Below, in pieces: positions 17,243 through 25,507 of a DNA stretch of 64,000 nucleotides. How positions within the stretch are numbered: the stretch's first letter is position 1; each line of letters opens with the position of its first letter. The stretch comes from Nitratireductor sp. XY-223 (GTDB lineage Bacteria; Pseudomonadota; Alphaproteobacteria; Rhizobiales; Rhizobiaceae): positions 310,001 through 374,000 of the forward strand of contig NZ_SPNT01000001.1 of assembly GCF_004959855.1 (NCBI RefSeq), in the 5' to 3' direction. A model generated the notes under the pieces. It had not been told where the DNA came from. It saw nothing but the letters and a program-made list of their open reading frames with translations, and did no database searches. The translations under genes and the position numbers were made by a program.

Positions 17243-19045
17243 ATGGGTTTGCGGATGTCAATTATCAATCGTATGGGACGTCTGCTTCCCGACTTGTCCT
17301 TGACCGTTGCCCGGTTTCCCGTTCCGTTTGCAGTCAGCGTGCTGGCGGCGATCATCGGCAACCTGGACATTGCTGAAATCATAAACCTGCCGAGTGTTTA
17401 CGACCCTCCCTACACGGTTGCCTGGCTGAAGAAGGAATCGCTCTACGGCGCCCTTGTCGCCGCCTTCCTGGCCTCCGGCGCCGCTCATTTATTTGCCGAG
17501 GCGCGGCGGCTGAATGGGGCCATGAGCCTGTTGCTTGCCCTTGTTGCCGGGGCCGCCGCCACTGTCCCGTTCTGGTTTGTCACCAGGCTGGAGTTCCAGA
17601 TTCTGATGATGTTCTGGCTTCCGGGGCTTGTGCTGCTGGTCATGGTCGCGGGCTATCTGCGAGCCGGGGGTGCGGACAACGCGATCTGGATATTCAACGC
17701 CCGGCTTGCGCTGGCCATTGTTCTTGCGACCGTTGTTGGCCTGGTGTTCTTCCTGGGCCTAGTAGCCATCGTTGAAAGTGTTGAATATCTGTTTTCCATT
17801 CGGCTCGGTTCGGACAGTACCGAACATATCCTGTGCACTGCGGTTACGCTTGTCGGGCCGGTGTTCGGGCTCTCAATGGTGTCGCGCGACCTGTCCGAGC
17901 CATTTGTCCCGCAGGAGCACTCCGGACTTCTGATCGCCGGGTCGTCGCTGCTTCTCAATTACCTGCTGATACCGATTGCCGTTGTCTATGTTGCGATACT
18001 CTACCTCTATGCCGGCAGGATTCTTCTGAACTGGGAATTGCCGCGCGGGCAGATCGGATTCATGGTGCTGCTGTTTGCGATCGGCGGAACCGGAGTCTGG
18101 TTGATCGCACAACCATGGAGACAGGGCGGATCAGCGCTCCTGCGGATCTTCCAAAGAACATGGTTCTGGTTGCTGACCGTTCCGCTCGGCCTTCTCTTCG
18201 TCGGTCTCTTTCGGCGCGTATCAGACTACGGTGTGACGCCGGAGCGCTACGGTCTGGCGCTCGTCGGACTGTGGGCGGCGGTTCTGGTCATCGGGTTCGC
18301 GTTGCGGTCGTCCTCGATCGGACCGCGGCTGATTATCGGTTCCCTTTCCGCATTGCTGCTGGTCGCGAGTTTCGGGCCCTGGGGCGCCGACCAGGTCTCC
18401 GTCCGAAGCCAGTTCTCGCGTCTGATCGTGATTTTGCAGGAGGCCGGATATCTGTCCGACGGCAAGATTGGCGCAGCGGACCGGTTCGACACCAAGCTGG
18501 CCGCCGACGGACGTTCGATTGTGTTCCTGTTGTCGGAGGCCGGGCGTCTCGATTTGCTTGCCCCGCTTTTCGCGGGGCGTGAAAACGACCCGTTTTCCGA
18601 TGGCGGCCAGCAGGCGGATGCGGGCGAGGTACTGGGTCAGCTGCAGTTGAAAGAGCAGGCAGATGACGGCTCCGTTTTCGTGAACTACGCCGGGTGGGCC
18701 GGTCCCGTGGAACTGGCGCTTTCCAACAGCGCGGTCTTCTCCGGTGGCCACCGCTTCGGAACGTCATGGGGGTCCGGACAGCGATCGGATGGCTCAGGCC
18801 CGAAGATTTTGGTCAACGGCACGAACGTTGTTGTGTCACGCGGCGACGATGTCTGGCAGGCCACAACAAAGGACCTGATCGAGCGGGCCCGGGCTGCGGA
18901 AGACGATACCTCCAGACCTTTGATTATCGAACTGGAGGGCCAACGGGGCCAAGCCAGTCTCATCATTTTCGAGATTAGCGGCTGGATCAGGGAGTCGGAG
19001 TACGAGATCGAATCCGCACATGCCGTTGTCTTGCTTCCGCGCTAG
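17243..19045 (+). CDS. DUF4153 multi-spanning membrane protein
   Basis: A 600-residue protein with about ten to twelve membrane segments in the first 380 residues and a soluble C-terminal part (about 385-600). The run LSLTVARFPVPFAVSVLAAI at the start and the overall layout match DUF4153. The function is unknown. An alternative start is the ATG at 17255 (MSIINRMG). It sits alone between the FNR regulator and the hemerythrin gene, with no obvious FNR box of its own. Confidence 0.83.
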   Translation: MGLRMSIINRMGRLLPDLSLTVARFPVPFAVSVLAAIIGNLDIAEIINLPSVYDPPYTVAWLKKESLYGALVAAFLASGAAHLFAEARRLNGAMSLLLALVAGAAATVPFWFVTRLEFQILMMFWLPGLVLLVMVAGYLRAGGADNAIWIFNARLALAIVLATVVGLVFFLGLVAIVESVEYLFSIRLGSDSTEHILCTAVTLVGPVFGLSMVSRDLSEPFVPQEHSGLLIAGSSLLLNYLLIPIAVVYVAILYLYAGRILLNWELPRGQIGFMVLLFAIGGTGVWLIAQPWRQGGSALLRIFQRTWFWLLTVPLGLLFVGLFRRVSDYGVTPERYGLALVGLWAAVLVIGFALRSSSIGPRLIIGSLSALLLVASFGPWGADQVSVRSQFSRLIVILQEAGYLSDGKIGAADRFDTKLAADGRSIVFLLSEAGRLDLLAPLFAGRENDPFSDGGQQADAGEVLGQLQLKEQADDGSVFVNYAGWAGPVELALSNSAVFSGGHRFGTSWGSGQRSDGSGPKILVNGTNVVVSRGDDVWQATTKDLIERARAAEDDTSRPLIIELEGQRGQASLIIFEISGWIRESEYEIESAHAVVLLPR

Positions 19046-19063
19046 TAGCCCCATCCTTGCGTC

Positions 19064-19588
19064 CTAGCCGGTCACCAACCCGTGCTGTCCTTCCGTCGCA
19101 GAGGCACGCAGCAGGCGCACCAGGTGCTCGTGTTCGAAGGCGATATGGCGGCGCATGGCCTCGAAGAAACCCCGCAGCATGTAGCCCGTCGCCTCCGGGT
19201 TTCCAGGCGCCTTTCCGGTTCCCAGTTCATGCAGTGCGTCGGCCAGTTCCTCGGCGAAACACTCGTCCTCGCAGTGCTCGAACCGCAGACGCATGATCGT
19301 CGTTTCAATGTCCGGGGCGGTGCCCGGGCTTTCCAGGGCCTGCGGGTAGAGGATTTCCTCCTCGAAACTGTGGATGTCGCGAAGCAGCGGCAGCAAGCGT
19401 TCGGCGAGTCGGGCGCAGGTCTGCCGGTCGATCTGACCGGGTATCGAATCGGCGATTTGCTCAAGCATGTCGCACAGGGTCAGCTGGGTCAGGTGCGCTT
19501 TTTCGAGCGCCTCCAGCGGATCGCCGTCCGGTGCGCTGAAAAACCGCGCCGATTCGTCGATCAGTTCCAGCGCCGCGGGCTGCTGCAT
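19064..19588 (-). CDS. Hemerythrin-like HHE domain protein
   Basis: A 174-residue four-helix protein. Di-iron type histidines and acids are seen in EKAHLTQLTLCDML, RDIHSFEEEILYP, RFEHCEDECFAEEL and RRHIAFEHEHLV. Such proteins bind oxygen or NO or protect iron centres, often in microaerobic or denitrifying cells. The start at 19588 has GGGAGG five bases upstream; a longer frame from 19642 has none. The gene is divergent from ccoN and the perfect FNR box at 19708-19721 lies between them. Confidence 0.84.
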   Translation of the reverse strand: MQQPAALELIDESARFFSAPDGDPLEALEKAHLTQLTLCDMLEQIADSIPGQIDRQTCARLAERLLPLLRDIHSFEEEILYPQALESPGTAPDIETTIMRLRFEHCEDECFAEELADALHELGTGKAPGNPEATGYMLRGFFEAMRRHIAFEHEHLVRLLRASATEGQHGLVTG

Positions 19589-19707
19589 CAAACCCTCCCA
19601 GACAAAGCCGCCGCGGTGCGCGGCTGGCGAAACGTCATGCAATTCGATATCAATTCAATGGCATTGAGCATAGCAGTGAGGTGTGCGCCAAAAGGTCAAT
19701 TGATGCA

Positions 19708-19721
19708 TTGATCGAGATCAA
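19708..19721. promoter_or_regulatory. Perfect FNR box upstream of ccoNOQP
   Basis: TTGATCGAGATCAA matches TTGAT-N4-ATCAA at every defined position. Its centre is about 100 bases before the ccoN ATG, allowing a class II FNR promoter with a start about 41 bases downstream. It also lies 120 bases upstream of the divergent hemerythrin gene and could act on both. Confidence 0.9.
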
Positions 19722-19813
19722 TGAAGATCGCCGCACATTTTGAAATAACGCGGCCTGCCTGGCGGGATAAGGGACCCGTCCACTTAGTTCCGCTGCCTAT
19801 TTGGGGGTAATCA

Positions 19814-21436
19814 ATGAAATTCGCTGTCGAAACCGTCGCTGTCGGTGTCGGGGCCTTCCTGGCTCTGCTCGGTGCAGCCTTTGCGCGGGACAACATGTTC
19901 GCGGCCCACATGTGGGTGCTGTTCTTCGTGTTGCTGATTTCCGTCGTCGTGATGCTGCGCAACGTCAACTTTAGCGCAGCCAAAGCCGTGCCGGAGGCCG
20001 CCGATACATCGGGCTACAACGACGAGGTGGTCAAGTACGGGGCGATTGCGACTCTCTTCTGGGGGATAATCGGCTTTCTCGTCGGCGTGGTGGTTGCCGC
20101 ACAGCTTGCCTTCCCGGATCTCAACATCGAACCCTGGTTCAATTTCGGACGCATGCGGCCCCTGCACACCTCCGCGGTGATCTTCGCCTTCGGCGGCAAC
20201 GCACTGCTGGCAACGTCCTTCTACGTCGTGCAGCGCACGACGCGGGCGCGGTTGTGGGGCGGCAACGCGGCCTGGTTCGTCTTCTGGGGTTATCAGCTCT
20301 TTATCGTCATGGCGGCGACCGGCTATCTGCTGGGCATTACCCAGAGCCGCGAATATGCGGAGCCGGAATGGTATGTGGATCTCTGGCTGACGGTGGTCTG
20401 GGTCGTCTACCTGCTGGTCTTCCTCGGCACGCTGATGAGGCGCAAGGAGCCGCATATCTATGTGGCCAACTGGTTCTATCTCGCCTTCATCGTGACGATC
20501 GCAATGTTGCATGTCGTGAACAACCTGGCGGTTCCGGTCACGTTCCTCGGCGCCAAGAGCTACTCGGCGTTTGCCGGCGTCCAGGACGCCCTGACGCAAT
20601 GGTGGTACGGCCACAACGCCGTCGGCTTCTTCCTGACGGCCGGCTTCCTCGGCATGATGTACTACTTCATTCCCAAGCAGGTGGGCCGGCCGGTCTATTC
20701 CTACCGGCTTTCCATCATCCACTTCTGGTCACTGATCTTCCTCTATATCTGGGCGGGTCCGCACCATCTGCACTACACGGCCCTGCCGGACTGGGCGCAG
20801 ACGCTCGGCATGGTCTTCTCAGTCATGCTGTGGATGCCGAGCTGGGGCGGCATGATCAACGGCCTGATGACCCTGTCGGGCGCGTGGGACAAGATCCGTA
20901 CCGATCCGATCGTTCGCATGATGGTGATCGCCGTCGCCTTCTACGGCATGTCGACCTTCGAGGGTCCGGTGATGTCGATCAAGGCGGTGAATAGTCTCAG
21001 CCACTACACGGACTGGACCATCGGTCACGTGCACTCCGGTGCGCTGGGCTGGGTCGGCATGATCTCCTTCGGGGCGGTCTACTACCTCGTGCCCAAACTG
21101 TGGCACCGCCAGCGGCTCTACTCGCTGCGGCTCGTCAACTGGCACTTCTGGCTCGCTACGCTCGGCATCGTCATCTATGCGGCGGTGATGTGGGTGGCCG
21201 GCATCCAGCAGGGCCTGATGTGGCGCGAATACGACGAGCAGGGCTTCCTGGTCTTCTCCTTCGCCGAAACCGTTGCCGCGATGAAACCCTACTACATCCT
21301 GCGGACGATTGGCGGTGCGCTGTATCTCATCGGCGGACTCATCATGGGCTACAACATCGTCATGACCATCCTCGGCCGGGAACGGGAAGAAGCGCCCATT
21401 CCGGGCAGCCAGCCCGCCATGCAGCCGGCCGAATAG
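19814..21436 (+). CDS. ccoN: cbb3-type cytochrome c oxidase subunit I
   Basis: A 540-residue catalytic haem-copper subunit with about 12 membrane helices. Ligand histidines are visible in [16 protein letters not shown] (low-spin haem b), [20 protein letters not shown] (CuB and the catalytic tyrosine), AGPHHLHYT (CuB) and [11 protein letters not shown] (haems b3 and b). It reduces oxygen to water with high affinity while pumping protons. It is first in ccoNOQP under the FNR box. Length is as expected. Confidence 0.97.
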   Translation: MKFAVETVAVGVGAFLALLGAAFARDNMFAAHMWVLFFVLLISVVVMLRNVNFSAAKAVPEAADTSGYNDEVVKYGAIATLFWGIIGFLVGVVVAAQLAFPDLNIEPWFNFGRMRPLHTSAVIFAFGGNALLATSFYVVQRTTRARLWGGNAAWFVFWGYQLFIVMAATGYLLGITQSREYAEPEWYVDLWLTVVWVVYLLVFLGTLMRRKEPHIYVANWFYLAFIVTIAMLHVVNNLAVPVTFLGAKSYSAFAGVQDALTQWWYGHNAVGFFLTAGFLGMMYYFIPKQVGRPVYSYRLSIIHFWSLIFLYIWAGPHHLHYTALPDWAQTLGMVFSVMLWMPSWGGMINGLMTLSGAWDKIRTDPIVRMMVIAVAFYGMSTFEGPVMSIKAVNSLSHYTDWTIGHVHSGALGWVGMISFGAVYYLVPKLWHRQRLYSLRLVNWHFWLATLGIVIYAAVMWVAGIQQGLMWREYDEQGFLVFSFAETVAAMKPYYILRTIGGALYLIGGLIMGYNIVMTILGREREEAPIPGSQPAMQPAE

Positions 21437-21448
21437 GAGACAACCGAT

Positions 21449-22180
21449 ATGGCAATGATCGATAGGCACAAGATCCTAGAAAAGAACGCGACGCTGCTCC
21501 TGGTTGCCTCCCTGGTGGTGGTCAGCATCGGCGGTATCGTGGAGATCGCGCCGCTCTTTTACCTCGAGAACACGATCGAGAAGGTCAAGGGCATGCGGCC
21601 TTACTCGCCGTTGGAGCTCTCCGGGCGCAACATCTACATCCGCGAGGGCTGCTACGTCTGCCACAGCCAGATGATCCGCCCGTTCCGCGACGAGGTGGAG
21701 CGTTACGGCCCCTATTCGCTGGCAGCGGAGTCGATGTACGACCATCCGTTCCAGTGGGGCTCGAAACGTACCGGGCCGGACCTGGCCCGCGTCGGTGCGC
21801 GCTATTCGAACGAGTGGCATGTCCAGCATCTCATCGAGCCGCGGTCGGTGGTCCCGGAATCGGTGATGCCCAGCTACGCCTTCCTGCTCAACCGGGATCT
21901 GGACTACGAGAACATCGCACTTGAACTCAAGGCCAACGTCGCCGTCGGCGTTCCCTATGACGAGGCGATGGTCGAGAACGCCCGTGCCGACCTCGAGGCC
22001 CAGGCCGATCCGGACGCCGACTGGTCGGGTGTCGAGGAGCGCTATCCGAAGGCCGTTCTCGGCGATTTCGACGGCGATCCCGGAAGGCTCACGGAGATGG
22101 ATGCGCTTGTCGCCTATCTGCAGATGCTCGGAACGCTGGTCGATTTCTCCAGCTACGATCCGACATCGGGTTACCGGTAG
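21449..22180 (+). CDS. ccoO: cbb3-type cytochrome c oxidase subunit II (monohaem cytochrome c)
   Basis: A 243-residue membrane-anchored cytochrome c. One N-terminal helix (about 15-35) is followed by the haem motif CYVCH (Cys68, Cys71, His72), and ESVMPSYAF supplies the likely methionine ligand. It passes electrons from CcoP to CcoN. The gene starts 12 bases after ccoN and ends 10 bases before ccoQ. Confidence 0.97.
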   Translation: MAMIDRHKILEKNATLLLVASLVVVSIGGIVEIAPLFYLENTIEKVKGMRPYSPLELSGRNIYIREGCYVCHSQMIRPFRDEVERYGPYSLAAESMYDHPFQWGSKRTGPDLARVGARYSNEWHVQHLIEPRSVVPESVMPSYAFLLNRDLDYENIALELKANVAVGVPYDEAMVENARADLEAQADPDADWSGVEERYPKAVLGDFDGDPGRLTEMDALVAYLQMLGTLVDFSSYDPTSGYR

Positions 22181-22190
22181 GAGCCCGATC

Positions 22191-22367
22191 ATGGATTACC
22201 AGACAATGCGGACCTTCGCCGATAGCTGGGGCCTGCTGTTCATGGTGATCGTCTTCGTCGCGGTGGTGATCTACACGTTCCGGCCCGGCAGCAAGAAAAA
22301 GGCCGACGAGATTGCCCAGATCCCGCTGAAGGACGACGACGATCCGAACAAGGATGACAAGGAATAG
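22191..22367 (+). CDS. ccoQ: cbb3-type oxidase small subunit CcoQ
   Basis: A 58-residue protein starting MDYQTMRTFADSWGLLFMVI, with one membrane helix (about residues 12-30), the YTFRPGSKKKADEIA motif of CcoQ and an acidic tail. It stabilises the assembled oxidase. The ATG at 22191 is chosen because it fits between ccoO and ccoP; a longer in-frame opening would lie inside ccoO. Confidence 0.93.
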   Translation: MDYQTMRTFADSWGLLFMVIVFVAVVIYTFRPGSKKKADEIAQIPLKDDDDPNKDDKE

Positions 22368-22370
22368 ACG

Positions 22371-23234
22371 ATGTCTGACAGAGAAATTGACGAAATCAGC
22401 GGCACCGAGACCACCGGCCATGAGTGGGACGGCATCAAGGAACTGAACACACCGATGCCGCGCTGGTGGGTCTGGACCTTCTATGCGACCGTCGTGTGGG
22501 GCATCGGATACATGATCGCCTATCCGTCAATTCCGCTCATCAACGATGCGACCAAAGGTCTGCTGGGCTATTCGAGCCGCGCCAGCGTTGCCGAGGAGAT
22601 GGCCGCGGCCGAGGCGGTTCAGTCGCAGTATGTCGACCGTATCGCGCAAATGCCGGTGGAAGAAATTTCTTCCCATCCGGATCTCCTGCAATTCGCGATC
22701 GCCGGCGGCTCGGCCGCCTACAAGGTCAACTGTGTGCAGTGCCACGGCTCCGGGGCGCAGGGCGCGCCCGGCTACCCGAACCTCAACGACGACAGCTGGC
22801 TGTGGGGCGGCGACATCAACAGTATCTACCAGACGATCGCCCACGGCGTGCGCTTCGAGACCGACGACGATACGCGGTTCTCCGAAATGCCGGCTTTCGC
22901 CGATCTCCTGGAGCCGGAGGAAATCCGCCAGGTCGCGGCCTATGTTGTCAGCCTGACAGGCGAACCTTCGGACCCGTTGCTGGTTGCGCCGGGCGCCGAG
23001 ATCTATGCCGAGCAGTGCGCCGTCTGCCACGGTGAGGACGGCACCGGCGATATCGAGTTCGGCGCACCGAACCTCGCGGACGCGATTTGGTTCTACGGGG
23101 AGACCGAGGACGAGATCGCCGGGCAGATCGCCAATCCGAAGCACGGGGTGATGCCCGGATGGGTCGACCGGCTCGGTGAGCCGGTGATCAAGCAGCTTGC
23201 CGTGTTCGTCCACTCTTTGGGCGGCGGCCAATAG
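22371..23234 (+). CDS. ccoP: cbb3-type cytochrome c oxidase subunit III (dihaem cytochrome c)
   Basis: A 287-residue protein with an N-terminal helix (RWWVWTFYATVVWGIGYMIA, residues 31-50) and two c-haem motifs, CVQCH (121-125) and CAVCH (216-220). It accepts electrons from soluble or membrane cytochrome c. It starts three bases after the ccoQ stop. It is the last gene of ccoNOQP, and a strongly folded spacer separates it from ccoG. Confidence 0.97.
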   Translation: MSDREIDEISGTETTGHEWDGIKELNTPMPRWWVWTFYATVVWGIGYMIAYPSIPLINDATKGLLGYSSRASVAEEMAAAEAVQSQYVDRIAQMPVEEISSHPDLLQFAIAGGSAAYKVNCVQCHGSGAQGAPGYPNLNDDSWLWGGDINSIYQTIAHGVRFETDDDTRFSEMPAFADLLEPEEIRQVAAYVVSLTGEPSDPLLVAPGAEIYAEQCAVCHGEDGTGDIEFGAPNLADAIWFYGETEDEIAGQIANPKHGVMPGWVDRLGEPVIKQLAVFVHSLGGGQ

Positions 23235-23245
23235 GCATTAAACTG

Positions 23246-23300
23246 GCACTGCGGCGGCAGGAAGCCGCCTGCCGGAAAGGCAGGCAAATCGCCGCAGTGC
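23246..23300 (+). other. Structured spacer between ccoP and ccoG
   Basis: GCACTGCGGCG (23246-23256) pairs perfectly with CGCCGCAGTGC (23290-23300). Inside, GCCTGCC (23267-23273) pairs with GGCAGGC (23279-23285), and GCAGG (23258-23262) can compete for the same strand. There is no T-run, so it looks more like an mRNA-stability or attenuation element, or a terminator of unusual form, than a classical terminator. Confidence 0.6.
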
Positions 23301-23405
23301 ATCGTTCGGTCGCATGGGCGCCGGATCAATAAAGGGGCGGTATGGTGTAGGTCATAAGCGGCCGTCGGGGAGGGCAGAGGTCACCGCCCGGCGGACCAAG
23401 GCAGC

Positions 23406-25007
23406 GTGTACAACCAACCGCAACCGAAGATGACACCAATGACGGATACTCGTTCGCAAGCAACCGATGTCGAGCAGTTCGACGCCCAGGCCGTCAATGC
23501 CGCGTGGGCTCGCAAGCCGCTCTACGAGGCGCGCAAGAAGATCTTTCCGAAGCGCGCCAGCGGCCAGTTCCGCCGCTTCAAGTGGCTGGTCATGCTGGTG
23601 ACGCTGGGCATCTACTACCTGACACCGTGGCTGCGGTGGGACCGCGGACCCTATGCGCCCGATCAGGCGGTGCTCGTGGATCTCGCCAACCGGCGCTTCT
23701 ACTTCTTCTTCATCGAAATCTGGCCGCAGGAGTTCTTCTTCGTTGCCGGCCTGCTCGTCATGGCCGGCTTCGGCCTGTTCCTGGTCACCTCTGCCGTCGG
23801 GCGCGCCTGGTGCGGCTATACCTGTCCGCAGACCGTGTGGGTCGACCTGTTCCTGGTCGTCGAGCGGGCGATCGAGGGCGAACGCAACCAGCGCATGAAG
23901 CTGGACAAGGCGCCGTGGTCGGTCGACAAACTCGCCAAGCGGGTTTCCAAGCACGCGATCTGGCTGCTGATCGCCGTTGCGACCGGCGGCGCCTGGATCT
24001 TCTACTTCGCCGATGCGCCGACACTGCTGGTCAACGCGGTCACCGGGCAGGCGGAGCCGGTCGCCTATATCACCGTGGCGGTGCTGACGGCGACCACCTA
24101 CGTGTTCGGCGGGCTGATGCGCGAGCAGGTATGCACCTACATGTGCCCGTGGCCGCGCATCCAGGCGGCAATGCTGGATGAAAACTCGCTGGCCGTCACC
24201 TACAACGACTGGCGCGGAGAGCCGCGATCGCGCCATGCCAAGCGGGCGAAGGCCGAAGGCAAGACCGTCGGCGACTGCGTCGATTGCAATGCCTGTGTCG
24301 TCGTCTGCCCGATGGGCATCGACATCCGCGACGGCCAGCAGCTCGAGTGCATCACCTGCGCGCTGTGCATCGACGCCTGCGACGGGGTGATGGACAAGCT
24401 CGGCAAGCCGCGCGGGCTGATATCCTACGCGACGCTCAACGAATATTCGGAAAACATGAAGCTGGCGACGGCCGGAGGAACGACGCCGATCAATCCGGAC
24501 CTGATCCGCGACAAGGACGGATCCTTCATCGACCAGGTCAGGCATTTCGACTGGCGCATTGTCTTCCGGTTCCGCACGATGCTCTATTTCGGCATCTGGG
24601 CGCTGGTCGGACTGGCGCTGATTTTTGCGCTGCTGTCGCGCGACCGCCTCCAGGTCAATGTCCTGCACGACAGGAACCCGCTGCATGTGACGCTGTCCGA
24701 CGGATCGATCCGCAACGGCTACACGGTCAAGCTGCTCAACATGATTCCCGAACCGCGTGTGATATTTCTGTCGATCGAAGGACTGCCCGGCGCCACCATG
24801 TCGATAACGGGCATCGACCAACCGGACGGCCGGTCCTTCGCCATTCCCGTCGATCCTGATAGGCTGCGCACGATCAAGGTCTACGTCAAACAGCCGCCCG
24901 ACGAGGTGCTGCCGGGCAAGACGCAGTTCCACCTGGTGGCCGAGGACAAGGCCAGCACGGAAATGGACGTCTACAACGCGACATTCGACGCTCCGGAGGA
25001 GAAGTGA
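23406..25007 (+). CDS. ccoG: cbb3 oxidase accessory protein CcoG (FixG/RdxA)
   Basis: A membrane iron-sulfur protein of up to 533 residues. It has WCGYTCPQTVW near residue 135, EQVCTYMCPWPR near 243, two 4Fe-4S motifs (CVDCNACVVVCP and CITCALCIDAC, about 291-325), and a C-terminal Ig-like domain (about 400-530). CcoG is implicated in copper reduction for cbb3 assembly. The start is uncertain: GTG 23406 follows AAGG, while ATGs at 23430 and 23439 are in frame. Its stop overlaps the ccoH start (TGATG). Confidence 0.93.
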   Translation: MYNQPQPKMTPMTDTRSQATDVEQFDAQAVNAAWARKPLYEARKKIFPKRASGQFRRFKWLVMLVTLGIYYLTPWLRWDRGPYAPDQAVLVDLANRRFYFFFIEIWPQEFFFVAGLLVMAGFGLFLVTSAVGRAWCGYTCPQTVWVDLFLVVERAIEGERNQRMKLDKAPWSVDKLAKRVSKHAIWLLIAVATGGAWIFYFADAPTLLVNAVTGQAEPVAYITVAVLTATTYVFGGLMREQVCTYMCPWPRIQAAMLDENSLAVTYNDWRGEPRSRHAKRAKAEGKTVGDCVDCNACVVVCPMGIDIRDGQQLECITCALCIDACDGVMDKLGKPRGLISYATLNEYSENMKLATAGGTTPINPDLIRDKDGSFIDQVRHFDWRIVFRFRTMLYFGIWALVGLALIFALLSRDRLQVNVLHDRNPLHVTLSDGSIRNGYTVKLLNMIPEPRVIFLSIEGLPGATMSITGIDQPDGRSFAIPVDPDRLRTIKVYVKQPPDEVLPGKTQFHLVAEDKASTEMDVYNATFDAPEEK

Positions 25008-25507
25008 TGCACGCAATCCGCTCGATCGTCCACGGACCCTTTACAGGCTGGCACATGCTGGCGGTCATGGTGCTGTTCTTCGGTACCATCATCGGCGTCA
25101 ATGCCACGATGGCCTATCTCGCCGGCTCGAGCTGGAGCGGCCTGATCGTCAAGAACACCTATGTGGCGAGCCAGCAGTTCGATGACGACGTGGCGCGGGT
25201 CGAAGCGATGAAGGCGCGCGGCTGGACGTCGGCGATCGCGGTAAACGGAGCCTCCGTCCGCTATACGCTTGCCAATGCGCTCGGCACGCCGATTGTCGCC
25301 GACCGGGTAACCATGGCCTTCAGCCGTCCGGCGGGCGAGGATCAGGACCGGCTGATCGTATTGCGGGCGCAGGAAGACGGCAGCTATCGCGCGGGGCATG
25401 AACTTGGTGCCGGACAGTGGCTGGTCAAGGCCACGGCGACGAAGAACGGTGCGGTCGTCTACACCGATGTGCAGCGTATCGTCATCTCGACGGAAAGGAG
25501 CCGGTAA
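25007..25507 (+). CDS. ccoH: cbb3 oxidase assembly protein FixH/CcoH
   Basis: A 166-residue protein with one N-terminal membrane helix (about residues 13-34, MLAVMVLFFGTIIGVNATMAY) and a periplasmic domain, the FixH layout. YVASQQFDDDVARVEAMKAR is typical. Start and stop overlap ccoG and ccoI by one base each, showing tight translational coupling. It assists cbb3 assembly. Confidence 0.92.
   Translation: MHAIRSIVHGPFTGWHMLAVMVLFFGTIIGVNATMAYLAGSSWSGLIVKNTYVASQQFDDDVARVEAMKARGWTSAIAVNGASVRYTLANALGTPIVADRVTMAFSRPAGEDQDRLIVLRAQEDGSYRAGHELGAGQWLVKATATKNGAVVYTDVQRIVISTERSR

Noticed and set aside
23241-23252. AACTGGCACTGC, resembling the TauR-like motif
   Set aside because: It lies in the ccoP-ccoG spacer and is part of the hairpin stem; no sulfonate gene is near, so a chance match is more likely.
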